DNA of 64,000 nt from Lentimicrobiaceae bacterium (GTDB taxonomy: Bacteria; Bacteroidota; Bacteroidia; Bacteroidales; JALOCA01). Under the pieces are notes generated by a model. That model did not search any database and had not been told where the DNA came from. It saw nothing but the letters and a program-made list of their open reading frames with translations. The first letter of the stretch is position 1. Each line of letters starts with the position of its first letter. Below, piece after piece: positions 42,659-51,604 of the stretch. The stretch lies in assembly GCA_023227965.1 (NCBI GenBank), contig JALOCA010000008.1, positions 1 to 64,000 of the forward strand. Direction: 5' to 3'. The position numbers were made by a program, and so were the translations under genes.

Positions 42659-44701
42659 ATGGAATTAACAGAAAAATACAATATCAATACCACTGCAAAA
42701 GAAATACTTGAAAAATGGTATTATTTGATGCTTGTTGGCAGGCGGATAGACGAAAAAGCGCCCAATTACCTGAGACAGGCTTTAGGCTGGTCGTACCATG
42801 CGCCTTATGCCGGACACGACGGAATCCAGCTTGCCATCGGGCAGGTATTTGACCGCGAAACCGACCATCTTTTTCCATATTACCGCGACATGCTCACTGC
42901 ACTTTCTGCCGGCATCACCGCCGAGGAAATCATCCTGAACGGACTGTCGAAAGCTACCGACATCGCCAGCGGTGGTCGTCATATGTCGAACCATTTTGCC
43001 AAACCAGAATGGCATATCCACAATGTTTCCTCTGCCACCGGGAATCATACGTTACATGCAGCCGGCGTTGCACGTGCAATGAAAAAATACAACCACAAAG
43101 GAGTTGCTATCAGTTCGCAGGGCGAATCTTCCACCTCCGAAGGATATGTGTTTGAAGCCATTAACGGGGCTTCCAACGAAAAACTACCGGTGATTTTTGT
43201 TTTCCAAGATAACGGATACGGAATATCTGTTCCGAAAAAAGACCAGACGGCTAACCACTATGCCGCCGATAATTATTCGGGTTTAAAACATTTAAGAATC
43301 ATCCATTGCGATGGGAAGAATGTGTTCGACTCCATGAATGCCATGATGGAAGCCAAACGTCATGTGTTGGAAAACGGAGAACCGGTGATTGTTCATGCAA
43401 GTTGTGTACGAATCGGTTCGCATTCCAATTCCGACAAGCACGAATTGTACCGCGATGATAACGAAATTACCTGTACCACAGCAGCCGACCCTTTGCTACG
43501 TTTTCGGAAACAACTTTTGCATGCCAAACGCTTTACCGAAGAAGAACTTGCCACCATTGACAACGAAGCAAAAAACATCGTTTCGCAGGCACATAAAAAA
43601 GCCATCGCAGCACCCGACCCTTCACCAGATAGTATTTATAATTTTGTAAGTCCTGAACCATACATTTCTGTGAAATATCCCGACGGAACCCATAAGGAAA
43701 CCGGCGAAAAGAAACGGCTCATTACCGCCATCAATGAAACGTTGAAGGCAGAGTTCAGGCATAACCCGGATACATTTCTCTGGGGACAGGACATTGCCAA
43801 CAAGGATAAAGGCGGAATTTTCAACGTAAGCAAGGGGATGCAGCATGAATTTGGCAAAGAAAGGGTTTTTAATGCTCCTATTGCCGAAGATTTCATCGTG
43901 GGAACAGCCAATGGAATGAGCCGTTTTGATGAAAAGATACGCATTGTGGTAGAAGGAGCCGAGTTTGCCGACTATTTCTGGCCCGCAATGGAGCAACTGG
44001 TAGAGCTTTCGCACGATTACTGGCGCAGTAACGGGAAATTTTCACCCAATGTTACCGTTCGTCTTGCTTCAGGTGGGTATATCGGGGGCGGTTTATATCA
44101 TTCTCAAACTATAGAAGGTGCCCTTACCACACTTCCCGGGTTGCGGGTAGTGTATCCTTCTTTTGCCGACGATGCCGCCGGGCTTTTACGTACCGCTATC
44201 CGTTCAAGAGGACCTACGGTTTTTCTCGAACCAAAGGCTTTGTACAACGACCCTTCGGCAGAGGCTGTTGTACTAAATGATTTTGAAGTGCCTTTTGGTA
44301 AAGCAAGGATTCGCAGGCAGGGTAAAGACCTTACCATCATTACATACGGAAATACTGCTCCAATGTGTTTACAGGTTGCCGACAATATTTTTGCCGATAC
44401 CGGAAAAAACATTGAAGTAATAGACATCCGTTCGTTAGTTCCGCTGGATAAAGAAAGTATTCTCATTTCTGTAAAAAAGACCAACCGGGCATTGGTGGTT
44501 CACGAAGACAAGGTATTTGCAGGTTTTGGCGGGGAACTAACATCCATCATTGCTTCGGATGCCTTTGAATATCTGGATGCACCCATTAAACGAATAGGAG
44601 CCACCTATACGCCAGTGGGATTTAACCGTATCCTTGAAAAAGCCATACTCCCGGATGCCGAAAAGATTTATCTTGCTGCAAAAGAATTGCTGGAATACTG
44701 A
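42659..44701 (+). CDS. 2-oxoacid dehydrogenase E1, alpha and beta subunits fused
   Basis: 680 residues. Residues about 1-325 are the alpha part: RDMLTALSAG, SGGRHMSNHF, and the thiamine diphosphate motif from GESSTSEG to DNGYGIS. Residues about 345-680 are the beta part (GEKKRLITAINETL, EDFIVGTANGMS, then the C-terminal regulatory fold VVHEDKVFAGFGGE). It decarboxylates a 2-oxoacid and transfers the acyl group to lipoyl-E2, most likely branched-chain oxoacids by similarity. E2 and E3 genes are not in view, but a lipoate ligase lies 10 kb away. Confidence 0.88.
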   Translation: MELTEKYNINTTAKEILEKWYYLMLVGRRIDEKAPNYLRQALGWSYHAPYAGHDGIQLAIGQVFDRETDHLFPYYRDMLTALSAGITAEEIILNGLSKATDIASGGRHMSNHFAKPEWHIHNVSSATGNHTLHAAGVARAMKKYNHKGVAISSQGESSTSEGYVFEAINGASNEKLPVIFVFQDNGYGISVPKKDQTANHYAADNYSGLKHLRIIHCDGKNVFDSMNAMMEAKRHVLENGEPVIVHASCVRIGSHSNSDKHELYRDDNEITCTTAADPLLRFRKQLLHAKRFTEEELATIDNEAKNIVSQAHKKAIAAPDPSPDSIYNFVSPEPYISVKYPDGTHKETGEKKRLITAINETLKAEFRHNPDTFLWGQDIANKDKGGIFNVSKGMQHEFGKERVFNAPIAEDFIVGTANGMSRFDEKIRIVVEGAEFADYFWPAMEQLVELSHDYWRSNGKFSPNVTVRLASGGYIGGGLYHSQTIEGALTTLPGLRVVYPSFADDAAGLLRTAIRSRGPTVFLEPKALYNDPSAEAVVLNDFEVPFGKARIRRQGKDLTIITYGNTAPMCLQVADNIFADTGKNIEVIDIRSLVPLDKESILISVKKTNRALVVHEDKVFAGFGGELTSIIASDAFEYLDAPIKRIGATYTPVGFNRILEKAILPDAEKIYLAAKELLEY

Positions 44702-44861
44702 TTCACCTGAGTTCGGGATAAAACATGTTTTACTATTAACCCGTCAGTGTTTTAATATCAATAAAAAAGGGGGTTTATTTCTGGTGGATTCTCCGTCAGG
44801 GAATCAATTATTACTATAAAAAACCTTTTTATGACGTTCGAATATTATAACTGATTATTTA

Positions 44862-45719
44862 TCATATTGCACTAAGTTTTTCCAACTCGGCATTGGTAGC
44901 TATTTTATCAAGAACCCGTTTAATGATTTTATCCAGGACACTATCTTCCCGGTAGTCAGCAGGGGCAATGTAATTGGCTCTTTCATGTTTTATTAAATCC
45001 TCGCTGATTTGCCTTGGTGACGCCTTGCCATTCTTGGCTCTTCCGTGCGGATTGAAAACGGCAATGGCAGTACCTCCCTGGTATTTTATCATTTTCATAG
45101 CGGGCACATCCGTTTCTCCGTCTCCAACATAAATGATATGTTTAAAAGGGATAGGGCGTTCGTTATCAGGAATAAATTTATTTATTACCGTATTATCGTA
45201 CGAATTATGTATCCCTTTGTTGATTCTGAAAAGATATTGCGTTTTGTTAGTATAATTTATTGCCAAAGCAGGCCATTGGGCAACACCATTAACATCGTAC
45301 CGGAAACCAGAAGCAAAAATATTTGTAAAATGTGATGCAATGCGTGTGCCTTTAATGAATTCGCGTAATCCGGAAGAAATAATATAATGTTCCGTATCTA
45401 ACCCTTGTTCTTTTGCATAGCGGTTTATCCTGTCGAACCAGATTTCCACTCCATCAAAAAAGGAAATGTCCTTTCCATAATTTTCAAAATCACTTCTTCG
45501 TATTGGTAATTCTTTTCTTTTTGCCTCATCAAGCATTAGCTGCATATATGCCAGAATTTCGTCCATATCATTTTCTTTGGCAATATGGTTAGCTTTGCTC
45601 CAGAAACTGGCTTTATCCATACCAAGTGTAGGTATGAACGAATGTTCCTGCATATTACCCGGTGCCAGCGTACCGTCAAAATCGTATGCAATGGCTACTT
45701 TAATGCGTTTCTTCGACAT
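44862..45719 (-). CDS. HAD superfamily phosphatase-like hydrolase
   Basis: 285 residues. Motif I is YDFDGTL (Asp nucleophile and acid), motif II ISSG, motif IV GDGETDVPAM. The cap between motifs I and II is helical, as in phosphoserine phosphatase-like HADs. Cytoplasmic. Substrate unknown. Confidence 0.83.
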   Translation of the reverse strand: MSKKRIKVAIAYDFDGTLAPGNMQEHSFIPTLGMDKASFWSKANHIAKENDMDEILAYMQLMLDEAKRKELPIRRSDFENYGKDISFFDGVEIWFDRINRYAKEQGLDTEHYIISSGLREFIKGTRIASHFTNIFASGFRYDVNGVAQWPALAINYTNKTQYLFRINKGIHNSYDNTVINKFIPDNERPIPFKHIIYVGDGETDVPAMKMIKYQGGTAIAVFNPHGRAKNGKASPRQISEDLIKHERANYIAPADYREDSVLDKIIKRVLDKIATNAELEKLSAI

Positions 45720-45798
45720 AAATTTGTTTTTGTAGTTTACACGGAAAGATGCAACAATAACCTAAAAGGCAGCTTTCGGATTCAAATAACAAAAATAA

Positions 45799-45830
45799 TA
45801 AAAAAAGAGCGAAGTTTTATCTCGCTCTTT
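45799..45830 (-). terminator. Terminator after tRNA-Pro
   Basis: On the minus strand, AAAGAGCGA, loop, TCGCTCTTT then T-rich, immediately after the tRNA-Pro 3' end. Confidence 0.75.
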
Positions 45831-45831
45831 G

Positions 45832-45906
45832 TCGGGGTGAGTGGATTCGAACCACCGACCACCTGGTCCCAAACCAGGTACGCTAACCGGACTGCGCTAC
45901 ACCCCG
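45832..45906 (-). tRNA. tRNA-Pro (TGG)
   Basis: 75 nt on the minus strand. Acceptor CGGGGTG/CACCCCG, anticodon TGG in TTTGGGA, T loop GTTCGAATC. CCA not encoded. Second tRNA of a two-tRNA transcript with tRNA-Ser upstream. Confidence 0.93.
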
Positions 45907-45931
45907 AACTATTTTTTAGGGTTAAAAACCC

Positions 45932-46022
<91 letters not shown>

Positions 46023-46063
46023 GGATGATTAAATTCTGAATTAAGTTCCCATAATTGGGGGTG

Positions 46064-46094
46064 CAAAGATAAACAATCCTGTTTTATTCCAAAA
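46064..46094 (-). promoter_or_regulatory. Promoter of the tRNA-Ser/tRNA-Pro transcript
   Basis: On the minus strand TTTTGG (46089-46094), about 17 bp, TATCTTTG (46064-46071). The tRNA-Ser begins about 40 bp downstream. Confidence 0.6.
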
Positions 46095-46315
46095 TTTTTT
46101 AGTATTTGGAATCTCTAAATTTAGTTACAGCAGGTTTTCTGCCAATGAAAGATAAACTTGTTATCATTAATATTCCGACTATTAATAGTATAATAGATGC
46201 TTCAGAATTTATTTGCCCCTTTTGGAAAATGATGTAATTTTGATTGGTAATTTTAATTCATAGTTTATCGTTTAACATATTAATAATCACATTAATTTAA
46301 TTAAATTTATCCATT

Positions 46316-48088
46316 ATGGGAAAGACTTTTGCAGAAAAGATTTTAGGCGGTGAATGTGGCAGCATCGTTTTTAAAAAGCCCAATATTGTGCTTACGCACG
46401 ATAATACCGCAAGTATAGCCGGAACATTTGCCAAAATGGGAGGCATAAATGTGGCTGACCCAGATCAGTTACTCATAATCCTGGATCATAATGCCCCTCC
46501 AACCAATTCAAAGTTGGCTAATGATTACCAGAAAATCAGAGATATTGTTGAAAAACAAGGAATCAAGAAATTTCACGATGTGGGTGAAGGTATCTGCCAC
46601 CAGTTGATGTCGTTGTACGCTCGTCCAAACATGATCATCGTTGGAAGCGATAGCCATACCTCTACAGCAGGAGCTTTTAACGCCTATGCAGCAGGTATTG
46701 ATCGTACCGAAGCTGCCGGATTGTGGAAACAAGGCGAAACCTGGTTTCGCGTACCGGAATCGGTGAAAATCACCCTAAACGGAAAACTCAGCGAAGGCGT
46801 GTATGCCAAGGACCTGGCATTGTGGATCATCGGAATGATAGGCTCCAGCGGAGCTGATTATATGTCAATCGAATACCACGGTGAAGGTGCAAAAACTTTA
46901 TCGGTAGCCGATCGTATGGTTTTGTGTAATCTGGCTTCGGAAATGGGTGCCAAAAACGCCGTTTTCCCTGCCGACGAAGTTCTGGAAACACATCTTGGTG
47001 AAAAAGTCAGAGGAACCTGGGCAGACCCGGATGCCAAATATTTGAAAGAAATAGTTATCAATCTTGGAGATGTATTTCCGGTGGTAGCTGCTCCGCACCA
47101 TGTTGACAATGTTAAAGCCTTGTCGGAAGTTCAGGGAACCAAATTGAACCAGGCACTTATCGGTACCTGCACCAACGGTCGTATTGAAGACCTCCGTATT
47201 GCAGCAAAAATGCTTGAAGGGGAAAAAGTCCCCAGAAACTTCCAGCTTCTCGTAATTCCTGCATCGAAAACCATTTACATGCAGGCAATGAAAGAAGGTT
47301 TGATTGAGATATTTATGAATGCCGGTGCCAGTGTGCTTGCTCCTTCCTGTGGCCCATGCCTGGGAACCGGACAAGGCATTCCGGCCGACAATACCACCAT
47401 CATCTCCACTGCCAACCGTAATTTTAAAGGCAGAATGGGTAATGGTGCTGCTTCCATTTACCTTGCTTCGCCTGCAACAGTGGCAATTTCTGCCATTCAT
47501 GGCGAAATCACCGACCCGAGAGGCATCGTAGCCAACGATAAATATCCTTATCATGCCGAACAGAGTAAAACTGTAGATATCAAACAAGGTGAAGACCGTT
47601 ACGCCCAGGGTACATGGAATTATGCCGATGTGGACAATCTGAATACCGACCAGATGTTTGCCGGCAAATTCACTTACGAAATCAACAGTTCGGAAGCTGA
47701 AAAGATTTTGCCGTTCCTGTTTAAAGGATTCGACGACAGTTTCTCAGAAAGAGTGAAAGCCGGTGATATCCTGATGGCTGGTGCCAATTTTGGTTGTGGC
47801 AGTTCGCGCGAACATCCTGCCGTGGGACTTTCCTTTGCAGGTGTAAAAGCCGTTATCTGCAAATCGGTTAACCGTATTTTCTACCGTTCGTCCGTAAACC
47901 AGGGTCTTCCCATCATTTTGGTTCCCGAAGCCGTAGGTGCTTACAAACAAGGTGATAAAGTGGGTATTGATTTTGCCAAGGGAATTATTACCGTCGGTGG
48001 AAAACAATTTACCTTTGCTCCACTTCCTGGAAAACTGATGGAAATTTTTAATGCAAAAGGGCTTGTTAACTACGTTAAAAACAAATAA
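46316..48088 (+). CDS. Aconitase/isopropylmalate dehydratase family hydro-lyase, fused large and small domains
   Basis: 590 residues. The large domain has GSDSHTSTAGAFNAYAAG, and three Cys for the 4Fe-4S cluster in GTCTNGR and PSCGPC. The swivel domain (about 470-590) carries GANFGCGSSREHPAVG. Size and signatures are closer to LeuC/homoaconitase joined to LeuD in one chain than to the about 890-residue AcnA. It could serve as the TCA-cycle aconitase or in leucine-type chain elongation; no leu or TCA genes adjoin to decide. Solitary gene with its own terminator. Confidence 0.82.
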   Translation: MGKTFAEKILGGECGSIVFKKPNIVLTHDNTASIAGTFAKMGGINVADPDQLLIILDHNAPPTNSKLANDYQKIRDIVEKQGIKKFHDVGEGICHQLMSLYARPNMIIVGSDSHTSTAGAFNAYAAGIDRTEAAGLWKQGETWFRVPESVKITLNGKLSEGVYAKDLALWIIGMIGSSGADYMSIEYHGEGAKTLSVADRMVLCNLASEMGAKNAVFPADEVLETHLGEKVRGTWADPDAKYLKEIVINLGDVFPVVAAPHHVDNVKALSEVQGTKLNQALIGTCTNGRIEDLRIAAKMLEGEKVPRNFQLLVIPASKTIYMQAMKEGLIEIFMNAGASVLAPSCGPCLGTGQGIPADNTTIISTANRNFKGRMGNGAASIYLASPATVAISAIHGEITDPRGIVANDKYPYHAEQSKTVDIKQGEDRYAQGTWNYADVDNLNTDQMFAGKFTYEINSSEAEKILPFLFKGFDDSFSERVKAGDILMAGANFGCGSSREHPAVGLSFAGVKAVICKSVNRIFYRSSVNQGLPIILVPEAVGAYKQGDKVGIDFAKGIITVGGKQFTFAPLPGKLMEIFNAKGLVNYVKNK

Positions 48089-48108
48089 TAACCATTTTTA
48101 ATTTATCA

Positions 48109-48152
48109 ATGCTCTCTGATTCATTTCGTTTCAGAGAGCATTTCTCTTTTTA
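48109..48152 (+). terminator. Terminator after the aconitase-family gene
   Basis: ATGCTCTCTGA ... TCAGAGAGCAT stem followed by TTCTCTTTTT, 20 bp past the stop. Confidence 0.8.
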
Positions 48153-49462
48153 TGAAAAAAAACACTATTTATAAAGCAGTTACTTTCGTTGTCCTTGCAA
48201 TTTTTATTGGAATTGTTTCGCTGCACTTTCCAAAATATACCGGAAGATACCTGTTTTTTTTGCTTTTTTTCCTTTTCGACCTGTATTACTGGAGCTGGTG
48301 GCGTACCTACCTGCCACAACTGGAAGCAAACTTCCGAAAATTAGTCAGTATATTATTCTGGGTACCAATAAGCCTACTGCTTGTGTTTTTCGGAGCGTCC
48401 TCCGTGTATCCTTACACTGAATGGAATATTTACATCTGGAACTATGCCCTCGGACTTATTTTTTCCTTGTATTTAGCCCGTTTTATTCCATATACATTTC
48501 TGTTTTTAAATGATATAGTAAGACTCTTTATCAAGCTGTGGCATCGAGTAGCAAAAGGCGAAAAATATTGCCCCAAACGGTTCGATCGTTGGATAACCAT
48601 AGGATCGTTTTTAAACTGGCTGTTTTTTGTTACATTGGTGATGGGAATGGTTATCGGTGCATGGGTTTTCAAAGTGAAGAAAGAAACCATTTACGTTGAG
48701 AATCTTCCCAAAACATTCAACGGATGGAAAATAGTACAGATATCGGACATCCACCTGGGAAACTGGATTTACAAAGGTCAATTGGAACGGGCAGTAAAAA
48801 TGATCAACGACCAGCACCCCGACCTGGTGTTGTTTACCGGCGACATGGTAAATTATTCAACCCGGGAAACCATAGGTTATGAATCTATTCTGGCAAAAAT
48901 ATCCGCCAAACATGGCATTTATGCCGTCCTGGGCAACCACGATTACGGAGATTACACCTCCTGGAAGTCGCCCGAAGAAAAAGCGAATAACCTATTGCAA
49001 TTAAAGAAATTTTATAAAAAACTGGGATGGAAATTGCTTTGTAACCAAAACGATCTGATCATTTGCGACAGCGACAGCCTCACCATCATCGGGGTAGAAA
49101 ACTGGAGCAGGCATCGCCGTTTTCAAAAACGCGGGAATTTATCTATTGCTCTTAAAGGAGTGGAAAAAGTCTCCACACAATTCCTTCTCTCACACGACCC
49201 GTCTCATTTTGATAAAGAAGTAAGCTCTCATTTCCCCAATATTGATTTAACCCTTTCGGGACACACCCACGGCATGCAGTTGGGATTATGTTTTGGCAAA
49301 AAACGAATCAGCCCGGCTGCTTTAACCGAATGCTACTGGGGTGGACTTTACCACGTAAAAAACCAATATCTGAACGTAAGTTGCGGACTTGGAACCGTTG
49401 GCTACCCAGGCAGAGTGGGAATTCTTCCGGAAATAAACGTGATAGAACTTAGGGTAAAATAA
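48152..49462 (+). CDS. Membrane-anchored metallophosphoesterase
   Basis: 436 residues. Five or so membrane segments in residues 1-175, then a calcineurin-like domain with all metal motifs: DIHLGN, GDMVN, GNHDYGD and the terminal SGHTHGMQ. Similar proteins are YkuE-like lipid-headgroup phosphoesterases; the substrate here is unknown. The minus-strand cassette pair begins just past its stop. Confidence 0.87.
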   Translation: MKKNTIYKAVTFVVLAIFIGIVSLHFPKYTGRYLFFLLFFLFDLYYWSWWRTYLPQLEANFRKLVSILFWVPISLLLVFFGASSVYPYTEWNIYIWNYALGLIFSLYLARFIPYTFLFLNDIVRLFIKLWHRVAKGEKYCPKRFDRWITIGSFLNWLFFVTLVMGMVIGAWVFKVKKETIYVENLPKTFNGWKIVQISDIHLGNWIYKGQLERAVKMINDQHPDLVLFTGDMVNYSTRETIGYESILAKISAKHGIYAVLGNHDYGDYTSWKSPEEKANNLLQLKKFYKKLGWKLLCNQNDLIICDSDSLTIIGVENWSRHRRFQKRGNLSIALKGVEKVSTQFLLSHDPSHFDKEVSSHFPNIDLTLSGHTHGMQLGLCFGKKRISPAALTECYWGGLYHVKNQYLNVSCGLGTVGYPGRVGILPEINVIELRVK

Positions 49463-49481
49463 CCTTTAGGCACTCCAAACC

Positions 49482-49522
49482 TGTCAACGCTATTCAGGCA
49501 TTAACAACACGCTGTTATGGGC
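49482..49522 (-). repeat. Short terminal recombination site of array 2
   Basis: Minus strand: left arm GCCCATAAC, an AACAGCGTGTT mini-palindrome, and the crossover G|TTGACAG, only about 41 bp in all. This is much shorter than the other sites, so it may be a deletion product or the original chromosomal insertion point. Confidence 0.5.
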
Positions 49523-49596
49523 TGGTTTTTGTCCTCATTATTCACATAAGCACTGATACACATATATATACAACAATCCATATTGTTTACAAAAAC

Positions 49597-49935
49597 CTAA
49601 TGTTCTAACTCAACAATCCCTTCTGTTTTGTTTAATTCTTCCTTATAAATATAACCCTTTTTCTCATAACCCAAATATATATGATTATTTCCAAAAGCAT
49701 AACCTATATTTATTGTTGCTTCGAACTTTCCATTGGAATCAGTATAACCTGTAACCGCATTATCAGACCAATCACCACCATTCTTTTTGCCATCAGAAAC
49801 TTTAACAAAAACACTATCTATTGGTTGCTTAGTTAATTTGTCAATAACTATGACCGAAATTTTCTCGTGAGTTTTACAGGAAACCCAAAATAGTGATAGA
49901 AAAATTATTAAAATGATAAACCGTAGTGCTTTCAT
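49597..49935 (-). CDS. Small lipoprotein with carboxypeptidase-regulatory-like fold
   Basis: 112 residues from ATG 49935. Signal peptide MKALRFIILIIFLSLFWVSC with lipobox Cys20. The mature part (VIVIDKLTKQPIDSVFVKVS ... VTGYTDSNGKFEATI) matches the beta-sandwich pattern of CarboxypepD_reg-like domains, in which a 'D-x-x-G-x-F' turn joins strands. Probably periplasmic or surface binding domain; function unknown. Only gene of its cassette. Confidence 0.7.
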   Translation of the reverse strand: MKALRFIILIIFLSLFWVSCKTHEKISVIVIDKLTKQPIDSVFVKVSDGKKNGGDWSDNAVTGYTDSNGKFEATINIGYAFGNNHIYLGYEKKGYIYKEELNKTEGIVELEH

Positions 49936-50112
49936 TGTGATATTTTTTTTATTCCTACTCATTTGGCTTTTCGGTTTTTGCCCCGTTTTTAAAATGGTTT
50001 CTGGCCTCCACTTGTTATTTTTTGTTTTTATCAGTCGGTAATGGCTGTCAAGAAGTGTCAAAGTTAAGATTTATTTTATTCTATTCTGTCTGTTTGTCGT
50101 TCCTTAAACTTG

Positions 50113-50248
50113 CCCATAACGGTCGAGGCTATATGCGGTAAGGGATTGCGGGCTACTTTCTTGTCCACCGACACCGAAGTTTGAGCGGGGCAGAATGCTT
50201 GAATTGCCACTGAAACCCTTATTGCTGCTACACTTTGTTATGCGGTCG
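50113..50248 (-). repeat. attC-like recombination site of array 2
   Basis: Minus strand: left arm GACCGCATAAC (50248-50238) and the crossover G|TTATGGGC (50121-50113). Inner CATTCTGCCCCGC and GCCCGCAATCC blocks resemble sites B, I and N of the large array. Confidence 0.75.
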
Positions 50249-50319
50249 GCTTTTTTATCTTCAGTTTTCATTCCTCAATTTCGATGTAAATAATTTGCCA
50301 ATTTTTATGATATTTATTT

Positions 50320-50913
50320 TTACAATCTAAGTAATTTTTTTAATTCAGTTCTAAGTCGTTCATTTAAAAAAGATGTGAAATTCATATCTAATGGAGGAGG
50401 GTCTTTTTCACAAGCGTACCTCATTTTAACAAAATGATTGCTGTGCAATTCCAAAAAATAATCAAAACTTCCGAATTCAAACGTGCTAATTATTTTATTT
50501 AAAGTCTCTATTTCCTTATTTTCAAATTTGTCTTTTTTGTCAAGGTTATTAAGGTATTGATTTAATTGGGTTTCTAATAATTCTTTAGAATAAGAAATAT
50601 GAATTTTCGGTTGAAATTCGTTTTTTATAGTTTCTTTTAACTTTCTACAAGATTCATGATTTAATAAGTCTTTTATTTCATGACATTTAGGATGATTGCC
50701 CTTGTGAAAAAACATTATTCCTTTTATTAGCAACTCCGCAGAAAAAGCATGGTGAGTGCCAACAATTACTATTTCAAAGTTTTTATACGCTACAGGGTTT
50801 TCATTAAATTTAGTTTTTGAATGTTTACTTGCAAGTTCAGCAGCAACTATAAAATATTCAGCTTGTGCATAATATTTACGTGCAACGATTTTATTATTTT
50901 CATCCATAATCAT
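50320..50913 (-). CDS. HEPN-like domain protein
   Basis: 197 residues, helical, cytoplasmic. The segment from FSAELLIKGIMFFHKGNH to CHEIKDLLNH follows the HEPN pattern in which a helix with 'AELLLKA' is followed by 'K-H-L--L'. An Rx4-6H nuclease motif is not clear, so activity is uncertain. HEPN proteins are frequent in defence and toxin systems, which suits a cassette. No antitoxin partner adjoins. Confidence 0.5.
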   Translation of the reverse strand: MIMDENNKIVARKYYAQAEYFIVAAELASKHSKTKFNENPVAYKNFEIVIVGTHHAFSAELLIKGIMFFHKGNHPKCHEIKDLLNHESCRKLKETIKNEFQPKIHISYSKELLETQLNQYLNNLDKKDKFENKEIETLNKIISTFEFGSFDYFLELHSNHFVKMRYACEKDPPPLDMNFTSFLNERLRTELKKLLRL

Positions 50914-50980
50914 TTGTCTTATAAATTTCCTGAATTATTAAAGCTTAACAATTAAATATTTTTTCTGTTTTTAAGCTGCC

Positions 50981-51045
50981 GCATAGCGTCTGTATAACCC
51001 CCATATGGCGGTTATTTCGTAATTAGTTACCTTTTTTTAATGTCC
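50981..51045 (-). promoter_or_regulatory. attI-like hairpin site at the entry of array 2
   Basis: Minus strand: GTAACTAATTACG, hairpin AATAACCGCCATATGGGGGTTAT, ACAGACG|CTATGCGG. The same order (CTAATNACGAAATAACCGCCAT..., ACNNNCG|TT) ends each composite site of the large array, but here no hairpin pair or recombinase relic precedes it. Bases 51046-51351 hold no gene I can support. Confidence 0.6.
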
Positions 51046-51351
51046 AAATTTACACAAATACTGAATATCTCAAATTATCTGTTTTTTTACTTCGGCAAAC
51101 GGCAAAATCAATCTTACTAAATTATGAACTGCAAAAATTTGTGCTATCCGGCAACATTATTAAATATTTTCTGATATCAGAAACCAGCCGGAAACAGTTG
51201 TTTTATTACACACTATTGCCATGTTGCGGCCAATGTTGAAAAGCATTTTAAAAATCTTTTCAAAATTTCAGACTGCTTCGGTAAAATTTCTTTAATTTCG
51301 CTTCGTTTTACGAAAAACACTTATTCAGCAATTCAATAAACGAAACACGAA

Positions 51352-51579
51352 ATGGCAAAAGTAAAAGGAAGCATCGTTATAGATGTTGAAAAATGCAAGG
51401 GATGTGAAGTGTGCATGACTGCCTGTCCCGAAGAAGTGATTTCCATGTCGAAGCTTGTTAATGGCAAAGGATATCATTTTGCAGAACCGGTTAAGGATAC
51501 CTGTACCGGTTGCACCAATTGCGCCGTTGTTTGTCCCGACGGAGTAATAACAGTTTACAGGGCAAAAATTAACGATTAA
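51352..51579 (+). CDS. korD: 2-oxoacid:ferredoxin oxidoreductase, ferredoxin (delta) subunit
   Basis: 75 residues with two 4Fe-4S binding motifs, CKGCEVCMTACP and CTGCTNCAVVCP. It passes electrons from the catalytic subunits to free ferredoxin. First gene of an operon ordered delta, alpha, beta, gamma; the alpha gene starts 25 bp downstream. The symbol is by analogy with 2-oxoglutarate oxidoreductase. Confidence 0.88.
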   Translation: MAKVKGSIVIDVEKCKGCEVCMTACPEEVISMSKLVNGKGYHFAEPVKDTCTGCTNCAVVCPDGVITVYRAKIND

Positions 51580-51604
51580 ATCAACCCATAAAATACACAA
51601 GGGA

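Larger units (their letters stand above)
49482..50987 (-). mobile_element. Second, two-cassette integron-like array (minus strand)
   Basis: Read on the minus strand: an attI-like hairpin near 51000, crossover near 50987, cassette 1 (gene 50913-50320), attC-like site 50248-50113, cassette 2 (gene 49935-49597), short end site 49522-49482. Cassette 2 starts TTATGGGC and ends GCCCATAA, an exact self-match. Cassette 1 starts CTATGCGG and ends GACCGCATAA, a near match. It lies between two core transcription units. Confidence 0.7.

Noticed and set aside
46074..46315. Riboswitch upstream of the aconitase-family gene
   Set aside because: AT-rich leader without recognisable conserved stems or terminator-antiterminator pair.
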